A stretch of 64,000 bases of DNA from Vibrio sp. Isolate34 (lineage in GTDB: Bacteria > Pseudomonadota > Gammaproteobacteria > Enterobacterales > Vibrionaceae): positions 63,906 through 127,905 of the forward strand of contig NZ_JAKEUO010000014.1 in assembly GCF_022397915.1 (NCBI RefSeq), read 5' to 3'. The first letter of the stretch is position 1. Every line of letters starts with the position of its first letter. Under the pieces are notes generated by a model. The model saw only the letters and a list, made by a program, of their open reading frames with translations, was not told the origin of the DNA and did not search any database. Made by a program: the position numbers and the translations under genes. This document shows, piece by piece, positions 51,209 through 60,381 of the stretch.

Positions 51209-51296
51209 AAAGCCTCCCCCGCCCTTCTCTCTTACTTCGGTAAGATCCGGGGGAAGGCTTTGAGATAAAGCTTGTACTGCCGGCTTTATCTCAAAG
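51209..51296 (+). repeat. Two overlapping hairpins downstream of aceA
   Basis: Hairpin 1 spans 51209-51261: AAAGCCTCCCCCG pairs with CGGGGGAAGGCTTT (one bulge), capped by TCTTAC-TTCG-GTAAGA, a UUCG tetraloop. Hairpin 2 is CTTTGAGATAAAGC (51258-51271) with GCTTTATCTCAAAG (51283-51296), loop 11 nt, a perfect 14-bp stem. Its left arm overlaps the right base of hairpin 1 by 4 nt (CTTT). There is no T-run after either, so ordinary termination is not assured. Confidence 0.75.
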
Positions 51297-51408
51297 TCTA
51301 AGATTTGTGTTCTACACCACGGTCAGCTAAGCAACATCTGTTTAAGCTAACTGTATTCATATTGTTGAGATTCCTGTTTGTTGATATTTCTTTTGATTGA
51401 GAGTGCCT

Positions 51409-51987
51409 ATGACTTCAATACCTAAACACCTACAAGATGCAAAAACGCTGCTATCAGAAAATGGCTTCGCAACGGGTGATACTTGGTATCACGGTACGTC
51501 TTCAGCCTTACTCGCTTCAATTAAAGGCCAAGGACTGAAACGTTCTGGAGACAAAGCACTCAACGAAGCCGCTTCAAAAACCATGGCAACGATTGGCAAT
51601 AACTACACCGAGTCGGTTGAACCTGTGTTCCTGACTCAGAGTAAAGAGCTGGCGTATTACTGGGCGCAACAAACCGTTCGTGAGCGCAGTGTTCGTTTCG
51701 AAGGGGAAGAACAACCTGTCGTGTTAGAGGTAAACCTGTCTGAAAAACAGCGTGCCAAAGTAAGACCTGATGTGGGTGCGATGAGCCTGTTAATGATGAG
51801 TGTGGGCGAGCAATTCATGGCTCACATGGCTAAGGTTTATCAAGAGAACAACATCGCAGGCCCTGACATTGAGCTTCGCACTGCTGATCGTATGGATTAC
51901 TTGAACAAGCTGGGGATGGCTTACATTGATGAAGACATCAGCCGAGCTTGTGTACAAGAGCTAACAGAGCCGGAACTGACCAGTTAA
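51409..51987 (+). CDS. ADP-ribosyltransferase-fold (KptA/Arr-like) candidate, function unknown
   Basis: 192 residues, no signal peptide. TWYHGTSSALLASIKGQGL at 25-43 has the strand-helix HGT signature at the start of ART folds; VFLTQSKELAYYWAQQT at 73-89 supplies a Tyr-bearing central helix; PVVLEVNL at 103-110 fits the third conserved strand with Glu107. This gives an H28-Y(83/84)-E107 candidate triad, as in RNA 2'-phosphotransferase, Arr and PARP-like proteins. The C-terminal ~80 residues are helical. The family assignment is from pattern only; substrate and activity are unknown. ATG 51409 with GAGAG upstream; the TTG at 51397 is less likely. Confidence 0.7.
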   Translation: MTSIPKHLQDAKTLLSENGFATGDTWYHGTSSALLASIKGQGLKRSGDKALNEAASKTMATIGNNYTESVEPVFLTQSKELAYYWAQQTVRERSVRFEGEEQPVVLEVNLSEKQRAKVRPDVGAMSLLMMSVGEQFMAHMAKVYQENNIAGPDIELRTADRMDYLNKLGMAYIDEDISRACVQELTEPELTS

Positions 51988-52018
51988 TCAGGTTCATTAC
52001 GTAAGCACTATTCAGAAT

Positions 52019-52050
52019 AAAAAAGGACTCCTAATCTAGGAGACCTTTTT
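52019..52050. terminator. Terminator between ART-like and collagenase genes
   Basis: 12-bp stem AAAAGGACTCCT / AGGAGACCTTTT with one mismatch, 4-nt loop and T-tail. Confidence 0.75.
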
Positions 52051-52089
52051 GTTAGTGGCATTTTAGCGCCATTGAATTAATGCCCTTTA

Positions 52090-54546
52090 TTAGTGAAAAT
52101 ACACCAACATCTCGACATCACCCCCTTGCTGCTCTGCACTCAGTAAGAAGTGTATATAGCCTTCTTCTGTTACAGGAATTTGCAGGTACTCATTGCTTCC
52201 ACGGTAATCAGACGCGTAGTCATGCTGCCCTGCTGTTGGCCAGTATGAATGGCTGGCGAACAGATCAACGTTACCCGCATTCGACTGTTCGTTTTCCGCA
52301 TTGTCGCTCTTATCGTTGAGCCATACTCGCACCTCTTGTACGCCTTCTGGTACATAGACAGCGGCATAACGTCGTTGGTGCACGGTAAGCACTTGAGCCT
52401 GACCGGATTCCAATACCACAGGAGTTAAATCATCTTGTTGTTGAGTCGGAGGCGTTGGCGTTTCTGTGACTACCGATGCCGTTAGCGACACCTCATTAAA
52501 ATCGGTACGCCCCGCAACACTCATGTAGTAACGACCCGACTTGATGTAACCCGAAGGTTCTTTTTCAAACGTCACCACTTCATTGCTGCCATTACCGTAT
52601 TGGCTGAATTCAAAGTCGTAGTAATGCGCTGGTTTGTTGTAGCTCATGTAGAGGTCAGCATCACCTTGAGTTTGCCCGTCAATAGACACTTCAAAATGCG
52701 TCGTGTTCTCCGGGATATCAACATAGAACAACTGCTCGCTATACGCCTCGCCACTCAACAACACACTTTGGTTCGCTGCAAGCACTATGGCTTGGTCTGT
52801 TGGTTGCGTAGGTTCAGTGGGTTCAGCCGGCTCTGTGGGATCAATAGGCTCTATTGGTTCACTTGAAACCGAGTCTAACCAACGCTCAAACTCACCATTG
52901 TATTGCTGTCCTAGCACTTTTACTTGTTGTGCCCATTCGGAGAATTGACCAGTACGAGACAATGCCAGTAAACCTTGCACCTCTTGAGGATGCTCTTCCA
53001 GCATGAAGCGTACCGCCAAGTACCCCCAACGATATATACGATTGGAGTCATGGGAGTAAGTGGTCGCAAGCACATCCGACAGACTCATCTTCCCGCTGCT
53101 AATCAAACCAATCGCTGCATCGTAACCTTGCTTGTAATGCATAAATTCGGCAAAGCCCTCTAACCACCACACTACATAGCCATGTGCTAGGTTGTCGTTG
53201 AATGAGCCATATTGGTTAAAGCGAGCATCGAGATAGTGAGTGTATTCATGCTCTAAATTGAGAATAGAAAGATCATCACCATTGGCGTAGCGATAAGCCA
53301 CAAAGCGAGCGACGTTACCGACTTCTGCAGGATTACCCTCTAAATACTGACCGCCATTGTCTGTGGTATTGCCAAACAAGAACGATGAATAATCTATGTA
53401 ACTGCCTTTGCTACCAAACACCGCGACTTCAACTCGCTCGTTGTTATCATCAGCGACAGGTTTTTGACCCGTATTCGCGACTTGATGGAAGTCGGCCTCT
53501 TTGGCAGCCAACACATCACAAGCCTCCATCGCTTGTGACTCCGTTAGGTCTTGAGAGCGAATAATCGCAGGTCCTTGGCACTCATAACGATGAGGAAGTA
53601 CACGCGTTGCCAAGTCGCGTTTCGCTTGCTCTAGGTCTAACCCATTCAAACCTTCTGGTGCGAAGTAACTCATCATTTCAACGGCCGCTAGCCATAGCTT
53701 ATCGTGCTCGCTGCCCAGTGGGTTTTGCGCCATCACTTGCTGCATAACCCGTATCGCTTTGTCCTTGATCGCTTTATCCGGGCTGGCTAACAAACGGCCT
53801 GTTTCACGCACGGCGTTATAAACCAGAAAGCTTGCATCCGTATCCAACGCCCACGTGTTATCACGAGCAAAAGCCGCCAGCGTTTCGATATGTTGGGTGT
53901 GGTTTGCCATGTAATCGTAGAAATCATCTCGAGCGGCATGCCCTGCCATTGCTCGGAACAGATTATTAAGACCATCGACCCATTGTGAATCCTGCGCTGT
54001 TTCACGGTTAAAGTGATTCAATGCCGCAAGTTGCGCATCCATGGTCAGTGGAAGTTGCTTAACATTATCAACCATCAACGTCAGGCTTTTCATTGCTCCA
54101 ACTTGCTCGCGCCCTTGATCGAGTGCATTAGGGTTCGCAAGAAAAGCATTAATAGATTGAGCGAAGCGCTGGCTTAACGCCTCGGAGAAATCCTGCGCTC
54201 GCGCGTTATAGCGAACGTAATAAGCGGCGCGGACAAATTCACCAAGGTTTTCAAGTTTACGAGCTTGTTCAGCATCACCTCGGTAACGGGCAATTTCTAG
54301 GTTAAGTGCTATTTGAATACGGCTTAGGCTCGCTTCGCTATAGATATTGTTTAACGAACTCTCTTGAGCAGAGAACCAAGCGCCATAGCAACTGTTGTCT
54401 GCTGATGAGACAGCGAGAGCAAGGTCAGACGCCTGCTGAAGATCAAGCACCTCACACTGACTTTGAGCAAAGGAGAAACTGGAAACACTGGCTAGCATGC
54501 AAGCGAGAGCCAAACGATGACGTGGAAATAAACGGCTATGAGACAT
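52090..54546 (-). CDS. Secreted M9 metallopeptidase (Vibrio-type collagenase)
   Basis: 818 residues. Signal peptide (about 1-28, cleavage near SFAQ), an M9 N-terminal (activator-like) domain to about 340, and a catalytic domain with the zinc motif HEYTH at 433-437 (His433, Glu434, His437) and third ligand Glu463 in WWLEGFAEF. Then a Pro/Thr/Glu-rich linker (EPIEPIDPTEPAEPTEP type) and two C-terminal PPC-type domains about 600-700 and 720-818. It degrades collagen-like and other proteins outside the cell. It is single-gene with a long upstream region. luxMN lies on the other side, so quorum control is conceivable but unproven. Confidence 0.92.
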   Translation of the reverse strand: MSHSRLFPRHRLALACMLASVSSFSFAQSQCEVLDLQQASDLALAVSSADNSCYGAWFSAQESSLNNIYSEASLSRIQIALNLEIARYRGDAEQARKLENLGEFVRAAYYVRYNARAQDFSEALSQRFAQSINAFLANPNALDQGREQVGAMKSLTLMVDNVKQLPLTMDAQLAALNHFNRETAQDSQWVDGLNNLFRAMAGHAARDDFYDYMANHTQHIETLAAFARDNTWALDTDASFLVYNAVRETGRLLASPDKAIKDKAIRVMQQVMAQNPLGSEHDKLWLAAVEMMSYFAPEGLNGLDLEQAKRDLATRVLPHRYECQGPAIIRSQDLTESQAMEACDVLAAKEADFHQVANTGQKPVADDNNERVEVAVFGSKGSYIDYSSFLFGNTTDNGGQYLEGNPAEVGNVARFVAYRYANGDDLSILNLEHEYTHYLDARFNQYGSFNDNLAHGYVVWWLEGFAEFMHYKQGYDAAIGLISSGKMSLSDVLATTYSHDSNRIYRWGYLAVRFMLEEHPQEVQGLLALSRTGQFSEWAQQVKVLGQQYNGEFERWLDSVSSEPIEPIDPTEPAEPTEPTQPTDQAIVLAANQSVLLSGEAYSEQLFYVDIPENTTHFEVSIDGQTQGDADLYMSYNKPAHYYDFEFSQYGNGSNEVVTFEKEPSGYIKSGRYYMSVAGRTDFNEVSLTASVVTETPTPPTQQQDDLTPVVLESGQAQVLTVHQRRYAAVYVPEGVQEVRVWLNDKSDNAENEQSNAGNVDLFASHSYWPTAGQHDYASDYRGSNEYLQIPVTEEGYIHFLLSAEQQGGDVEMLVYFH

Positions 54547-54974
54547 ACAAAACTCATTAGTTAATTATATATTTTGGCTCGCCGTTATATTCCTTACGAC
54601 TAACAAGGTGAATTCAGTTGCGTATGATTTATGAGCTTGGTTCAAAAAATAGATATTTTACGTTAATTTATAAATCCAAAGGATTATGCTCAATTGATAC
54701 AGGTCAGAATCGGAGCAAGGTTAGGCTCTAAGTGATTGAGAATATTCTAATTTAGCAACTTATAAACTAGTAAATGTTCTGTTGTTAAGGGGGTGCGCAA
54801 GTAGTAAACTTGCGTTCGATTATGCAACTTGTTTTTAAAAACTATAGACACAATTAGAGTTACTCAATCTCAACAAGGTAACTTTATATCAAATAACTTA
54901 ATAACAATTCGTGTCTGGTTAATGAGTGCAAATCCAATAAAAATAATTATATAAACCTAGGCTAGGTTAACACC
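54547..54974. promoter_or_regulatory. luxM / collagenase divergent region
   Basis: 428 bp, AT-rich. It contains a perfect 7-bp inverted repeat CGCAAGT-AGTAA-ACTTGCG at 54796-54814, a possible operator or hairpin, and a CCTAGGCTAGG palindromic stretch just upstream of luxM that provides its ribosome site. No ORF. Confidence 0.5.
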
Positions 54975-56228
54975 ATGGAATTAACGTCGTCTTTAGTCTC
55001 ACTGTTGGCTAGCAGTCAGGCTATCGAAAAGAAACAACACGCGCTGATCGAGCTCGTGATCAACACTTATCAGCCACAAGATCGCACTGCGCTTTTCCAA
55101 ACCGTCACAGACTACCGTAGACGACTATTGGAATCGTTCTTCCCAGAACATCAACACAAAAGCCTCTCCGTTTTATTTGAATTGATGGACTATCGCGATC
55201 TCATTCAACGCTATCCAAGTAGCTTATCGACCGAGATGGCATTGCTAGAGGAAGCGGCAGGTCAGTGTTACATGCATTGGCTAGACTTTTGGTGCGAATG
55301 CGAAATTGCTGCTATTAAGGCAAAGTCGCCGCTCGATAATAGTTCACCCTCTGGTATCGACCTGCCGATTAAAGACAGCGCTTACTACAGCGCAATCATT
55401 GATCAGATAGAAGATGATCAACTTGTGGTACAAACCCCCAGTCACCCACAAGGCATGCCTATCAGTGATGCCATCGCTTTAAGCAATCTTGAGGTTTTCA
55501 TCAAGGGTGAAAAATGGTTTGAGATGCTGCCTTTATTACACCTGTCACAGACGGGTAAGCACTTTATTCTGCTCAAACACCCAGACGATGAAGCCTTCCC
55601 GACATTAGTCTCTTCCGCATTGATTCAAGATTGGTCAAAAAACGAAACCTGGCTGAGCTACGCCCCGCCGTTCAGCAATGATCACTGGCAATACTGCTTA
55701 CCAAATCATGGTTACGATTCACTTTCAGGGTTACAGCTATTCACGCCACCGATATTGTCAAAATGTGATTCTCTGCCAAAATTCGATAATCAGTTTCAGT
55801 TACAACTATCCGAAACTCGAGCCATATGTGAAGTTCTGCGCTTAACCGTCAGTGGAAATACCCAACAAAAACTCTACTTCCTCTATCTCGCTCAAAAAGA
55901 GCTGATGAGCGTCTTACATCAAGTTGGCTACAAAATTGGCTTCACCATCATTGAACAACCTTTCATGCTTCAGTTTTATCAAGCTATTGACCCAAAAGCG
56001 TATTTCCATTCGGGATATTGCGAATTGAACGATGACGGCACCACGATTTACCGTGGCTTTTGGAATTTCGAATTGATGGTCAACGTATTTAATGACACCG
56101 ATTTTAAAGGCTACAAACGCGCCGTGCGTAACAGCAGAAAGCTTAGCTCAGAAGAAAAATTAAACTCTGTTCAACAACCAGATTATCTGCAACAGCCAAG
56201 CTCGGTAAATAAGGACGAACATGTTTGA
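54975..56228 (+). CDS. luxM: Acyl-homoserine-lactone synthase, LuxM/AinS family
   Basis: 417 residues, LuxM-family length (about 400). It does not resemble LuxI at first sight, but the second half holds the acyltransferase pattern ETRAICEVLRLTVSG (~295) and LYFLYLAQKEL, then VGYKIGFTIIEQP. It makes an acyl-homoserine lactone from SAM and an acyl donor. Its stop overlaps the luxN start by 8 bp and the product is the ligand of LuxN, the classic pair. Identity of the acyl chain (hydroxybutanoyl in V. harveyi, others in relatives) cannot be read here. Confidence 0.93.
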   Translation: MELTSSLVSLLASSQAIEKKQHALIELVINTYQPQDRTALFQTVTDYRRRLLESFFPEHQHKSLSVLFELMDYRDLIQRYPSSLSTEMALLEEAAGQCYMHWLDFWCECEIAAIKAKSPLDNSSPSGIDLPIKDSAYYSAIIDQIEDDQLVVQTPSHPQGMPISDAIALSNLEVFIKGEKWFEMLPLLHLSQTGKHFILLKHPDDEAFPTLVSSALIQDWSKNETWLSYAPPFSNDHWQYCLPNHGYDSLSGLQLFTPPILSKCDSLPKFDNQFQLQLSETRAICEVLRLTVSGNTQQKLYFLYLAQKELMSVLHQVGYKIGFTIIEQPFMLQFYQAIDPKAYFHSGYCELNDDGTTIYRGFWNFELMVNVFNDTDFKGYKRAVRNSRKLSSEEKLNSVQQPDYLQQPSSVNKDEHV

Positions 56229-58872
56229 TTTCGGCTTAGAAGCCATCATCCACGCCAAAGCGATAACGCTTCTTGCGACGGTTGCTGTGGTCGTGATGTG
56301 GTTACTCTACTATTGCTACCGTCTGAAACTAAAGAGCGAAGCGATCGCAGGTACACACCACGTTCCCTACATCGCCTATTCGGTCTGTATTGTTGCGTGG
56401 ATAAGCAGTAATGCTTACTTCCATACTGACTTGTTGCCAGAGCTAGGGCCGTCAGCAGCTGTGTTTGCAGCCAAATTTGCCAACCTCGCCTCTTTCTTTG
56501 CGTTTGCTTTCGCGTATTACTTCTCGTGTCAGCTGGCCGCCGAACAACGCAACGGTAAGGTGCACCTATGGCAACAAGCGATTTTCGTCACCCTAACCGT
56601 CTACTCCTTGTTTATTAATTTAAGCCCAGGCTTAACCGTTGAAGACGTTATCATTGTTGGTCCAAGTCAGTTTGTAATTGAATTTGGTCCGCACACTTCG
56701 TACTTCTTCATCGGCATGATCAGCTTTGTAGTACTGACACTAGGCAACCTAGTGGCAATGCGCGCCAACAGCAGCAAGCTCACTCTGACCAAAACCAGCT
56801 ACATGATTGCAGGTATCTTGGTGTTCATGCTGTCTACAGCCACGATCCACCTAGGTATGACTTACTTCTTGCGTGATTTCTCACTGACTTGGCTACCACC
56901 AGCCTTATCTATTAGTGAGATGTTGTTCGTTGGATATGCTCTGCTGACTTCTCGTTTCTACAGCGTGAAATACCTCGCGTACATGAGCCTAAACGCCCTG
57001 TTGGTGTGTGCGATTTTAGTGATACCGTTTGGCGCGATATTCATCCCGCTGACCGAAGATAATCAATGGCTAATCGCAATTCCAATCTGCGCGCTGATCG
57101 GCATTACTTGGCATGTACTCTACAAACGAGTGAGCCGTTATGCCTCCTTCTTTGTCTACGGGAACAAGAAAACGCCAGTACAGCAAATCCTTGCTTTAGA
57201 AGAAGATTTCAAGCTATCAATTGATGATGCAATGCGTCGTTTGGGTAGCCTACTTCAAATCCCAGAAGACAAACTGCGCCTTGTTAACAGCAACTACAAC
57301 GAGACTTTCTACGAAGACTACCTGTCGACCAACAAGTCTGTTTTAGTGTTCGACGAACTGTCTGAAGAGCTCGATTACACTGCGCCAGCAAAACGTTCGA
57401 TCAAGGCACTCTATGAGAAGATGAGTTCAAACAACACCGCCTTAGTGATGCCTCTGTTTGGTCAGGGAAAATCGGTCACGCACTTGTTGGTGTCATCACA
57501 CAAGAGTAACGATCAGATGTTCTCTAACGAAGAGATCTCTGCACTACAAACCCTGTTAACTCGCGTGCAAAGTACCATCGAAGCGGATAGACGCATACGC
57601 CAAAGTCGTGCTCTGGCGAACTCCATCGCCCATGAGATGCGTAACCCACTTGCTCAAGTGCAACTGCATTTCGAAGTACTAAAGCAGCACATCGATAACC
57701 AAGCGCCAGCGAAACAGATCCTACTTGATATCGAGAACGGACAAGCTGCGATCCAACGTGGTAGACAGTTGATTGATATCATTTTGCGTGAGGTCAGTGA
57801 CAGCTCACCTGAGCATGGGCCTGTCACTATGACCTCAATCCATAAGGCCGTGGATCAAGCGGTCAGTCATTATGGTTTTGAGAACGAAAAGATCATTGAA
57901 CGAATTCGCTTACCACAACACGCTGATTTTGTGGCAAAGCTGAACGAGACCTTGTTTAACTTCGTTATCTTTAACCTGATTCGTAACGCCATCTATTACT
58001 TTGATTCGTATCCAGACAGCCAAATCGAAATCAGCACCAAAACTGGCTCTTACGAGAACGTGCTCGTTTTCAGAGATACGGGCCCAGGGATTGATGAGAC
58101 CATCGCCCATAAGATCTTCGATGACTTTTTCTCTTACCAAAAGAGTGGCGGTAGCGGCTTAGGTTTAGGTTATTGCCAACGTGTGATGCGTTCATTTGGT
58201 GGCAGAGTCGAGTGCAAATCCAAGCTTGGTGAGTTTACAGAATTCCACCTGTACTTTCCTGTTGTGCCAAATGCGCCAAAAGCGGATGACCTGCGTACGC
58301 CTTACTTCAACGATTGGAAACACAATCAACCGACGGAAGATCAAGCCGAAGCAGAGTCGCAACCAGAGAACTCAACACCAAGTGCTGATAACGCTTCTGA
58401 ACCAGCACCTACAACTGCACCCAAAACTGAGCCAGAAAAGACGCAACCAACAAATCCACCAGCATCAAACCACATTGCACCAACCGTGCTGATCGTGGAC
58501 GACAAAGAGGTACAACGCACACTTGTTCAGATGTATTTGAGCAGGCTCGGCGTAAACAGCTTACAAGCCAAGAACGGTGAGAATGCGGTTGAACTGTTTA
58601 GAACTCATCAAGTTGATTTGATTCTCATGGATGTACAAATGCCAGTCATGAACGGCTTTGACGCAAGCCAGATCATCAAGGCACGCTCACCTAATACGCC
58701 AATCATCGCGCTTTCTGGTGAATCAGGGCAACGTGAGTTAGACATGATCAATCAGTTAATGGATGGTCGCCTAGAAAAGCCAACGTCATTGGATGCGCTT
58801 CAACATGTACTCGATAACTGGTTGAAGCAAGGCAAAACATCCAACGCTTCTAAGCAAGCAGAAAGCGAGTAG
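56221..58872 (+). CDS. luxN: Quorum-sensing hybrid sensor kinase LuxN
   Basis: 883 residues. The N-terminal membrane domain has about nine helices to residue 300 (AYIAYSVC-type sequence, very close to V. harveyi LuxN), then DHp/HATPase domains with His471 in SIAHEMRNPL, the same number as in V. harveyi. N-box LIRNAIYYF, G1 DTGPGI and G2 GSGLGLG are present. A receiver (about 752-870) has Asp804 in LILMDVQMP; V. harveyi has Asp771. The gain of about 34 residues is a Pro/Thr/Glu-rich linker between kinase and receiver (about 700-745). It phosphorylates LuxU when autoinducer is absent. It is translationally coupled to luxM. Confidence 0.97.
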   Translation: MFDFGLEAIIHAKAITLLATVAVVVMWLLYYCYRLKLKSEAIAGTHHVPYIAYSVCIVAWISSNAYFHTDLLPELGPSAAVFAAKFANLASFFAFAFAYYFSCQLAAEQRNGKVHLWQQAIFVTLTVYSLFINLSPGLTVEDVIIVGPSQFVIEFGPHTSYFFIGMISFVVLTLGNLVAMRANSSKLTLTKTSYMIAGILVFMLSTATIHLGMTYFLRDFSLTWLPPALSISEMLFVGYALLTSRFYSVKYLAYMSLNALLVCAILVIPFGAIFIPLTEDNQWLIAIPICALIGITWHVLYKRVSRYASFFVYGNKKTPVQQILALEEDFKLSIDDAMRRLGSLLQIPEDKLRLVNSNYNETFYEDYLSTNKSVLVFDELSEELDYTAPAKRSIKALYEKMSSNNTALVMPLFGQGKSVTHLLVSSHKSNDQMFSNEEISALQTLLTRVQSTIEADRRIRQSRALANSIAHEMRNPLAQVQLHFEVLKQHIDNQAPAKQILLDIENGQAAIQRGRQLIDIILREVSDSSPEHGPVTMTSIHKAVDQAVSHYGFENEKIIERIRLPQHADFVAKLNETLFNFVIFNLIRNAIYYFDSYPDSQIEISTKTGSYENVLVFRDTGPGIDETIAHKIFDDFFSYQKSGGSGLGLGYCQRVMRSFGGRVECKSKLGEFTEFHLYFPVVPNAPKADDLRTPYFNDWKHNQPTEDQAEAESQPENSTPSADNASEPAPTTAPKTEPEKTQPTNPPASNHIAPTVLIVDDKEVQRTLVQMYLSRLGVNSLQAKNGENAVELFRTHQVDLILMDVQMPVMNGFDASQIIKARSPNTPIIALSGESGQRELDMINQLMDGRLEKPTSLDALQHVLDNWLKQGKTSNASKQAESE

Positions 58873-59289
58873 CGACTCGCAAGTGATGATTTTGTATTGG
58901 TATGCCGCACAGGCCACCCACTCGCCAACACATTATTGAAAAGTGACCAGCAAGAACCTTTGCAAATAGCGAGCTTGGTCGTCAGTGATTGGAACGACAA
59001 TATTGCCTTAGCACCGAACGTGTTAGCCGATGTCGGTATCAATACTGAGGTCAAAATACGTTCGACGTACTTACACAGTTTATTGTCTATAGTGAAGCAG
59101 AGCGACGTGTTATTCCCATGCTCAAAACTACTGGCCAATTCGCTTTCAGATGAATTTTCCTTTGTGCAGTTTCCTCACATGCCCAACATGCCAAATGGCG
59201 ATATTGGCATGACTATAGGGCGTAAACATCGCAATCAACCGAAAATGCGCTGTTTAGAATCGTGTATCGAAGAGGTATTCAGAGGTTAG
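58873..59289 (+). pseudogene. LysR-family regulator remnant (C-terminal half)
   Basis: The luxN stop is followed in the same frame by an open stretch with no start, reading ASDDFVLVCRTGHPLAN and continuing to VFRG. This is the distal part of a LysR substrate-binding domain, about 138 codons where a whole protein has about 300. The HTH and the first half are missing, so no function is expected. It suggests that the region next to luxN was deleted or that luxMN inserted into a LysR gene. The first plausible start would be TTG 58897, without a ribosome site. Confidence 0.8.
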
Positions 59290-59325
59290 TTACTGCAGCT
59301 CTGAAAGTGTAAAACAAAGCTAGCC

Positions 59326-60252
59326 TTACTGATGATTAGCCTCTGCCATTGCCGTTTCAATCAAATCCAACAGCCATTTGTATTTGGCTGAGTGCTGGTT
59401 TTTCTTATGAAGATAAGCGAATACCTCCATCTCCTCGGTTCCCTCTTCCAGTCCCTCAATCACGATTGAGCGTAATACCCCTTTGTGTTGTTCAATCACC
59501 GGAGGCATGCAAGGGGCGATATTATTGGAATGCTTGATCGTTTCGATTAACCCGACAATAGAAGTCGTTCGCAGTGCCATGTTAATTGTCTTACCTTGGC
59601 TCAACACTTCCTCTTCCAACCGTGAATGTTTGTTTTGATCGAAATAAGCGAGGTCAACGTGAGCAAATGGAAACGACAACAAATCATCAATCGTAGCGAT
59701 GGATGCCTTGAAAGGATGATCTTCTCTTACTGCCAATACAAACTTTAAGTTCACGATAGGGACGGCAATGATCTCAGCAGGCAAATTCTTAGCTTCGAAA
59801 TGAATGACAAAATCAATCTCGTCACTCTTAAGCCTTTCTAAAGAGTTTTGGGAACTCGTATGGCTGATCAATCTTGAAAGTGGACTTTCTACTGATAGCT
59901 GATGAAACAGAGCCGGAGTCAACCAAGGCAGAACATGAGGATTCGCCTCAATCTTAAAATCTTCACTGAGGTCCGCGGGATTAAACTGTTTTCCTTCTTC
60001 TATCGCCGTAACCAATCCGTCCAATAGCGGGAAAACGCGCTGATAAAGATCGTCCGAATAAGGCGTCGGTAAAAACTGCTGATGAGACAGCACAAACAAT
60101 TCTTCACCTAAGGATTCCTTAAGCTTCTTGATGCTTTGACTAACCGCTGGTGTCGAGACAAACAACTTCTCAGCCGCTTTTCTCAAGCTCTTCTCCTGAT
60201 ACACCACCACAAACACTTTCAATAAGTTCAGATCGACATTGTTCAGTTTCAC
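59326..60252 (-). CDS. LysR-family transcriptional regulator
   Basis: 308 residues. HTH 1-64 (KSLRKAAEKLFVSTPAVSQSIKKL) and substrate-binding domain about 90-300. Stands divergent from the outer-membrane protein gene at 60382 (130 bp apart) and so probably controls it. Unrelated in sequence to the LysR remnant next to luxN. Effector unknown. Confidence 0.87.
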   Translation of the reverse strand: MKLNNVDLNLLKVFVVVYQEKSLRKAAEKLFVSTPAVSQSIKKLKESLGEELFVLSHQQFLPTPYSDDLYQRVFPLLDGLVTAIEEGKQFNPADLSEDFKIEANPHVLPWLTPALFHQLSVESPLSRLISHTSSQNSLERLKSDEIDFVIHFEAKNLPAEIIAVPIVNLKFVLAVREDHPFKASIATIDDLLSFPFAHVDLAYFDQNKHSRLEEEVLSQGKTINMALRTTSIVGLIETIKHSNNIAPCMPPVIEQHKGVLRSIVIEGLEEGTEEMEVFAYLHKKNQHSAKYKWLLDLIETAMAEANHQ

Positions 60253-60381
60253 GGGACACCATAAATCATTGCTTAACGAATGGTTAAGTTTATATGAATT
60301 AACTTAACAAAGTCCACTTTGTATAGTTATCCCACCTTCACGAAGTACACGGATGTAGAGAGATAACTCTATGAGGCAGCT

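Noticed and set aside
54975..58872. CqsA/CqsS identity for the quorum pair
   Set aside because: The synthase lacks aminotransferase features, and the kinase matches V. harveyi LuxN over its entire length including His471.
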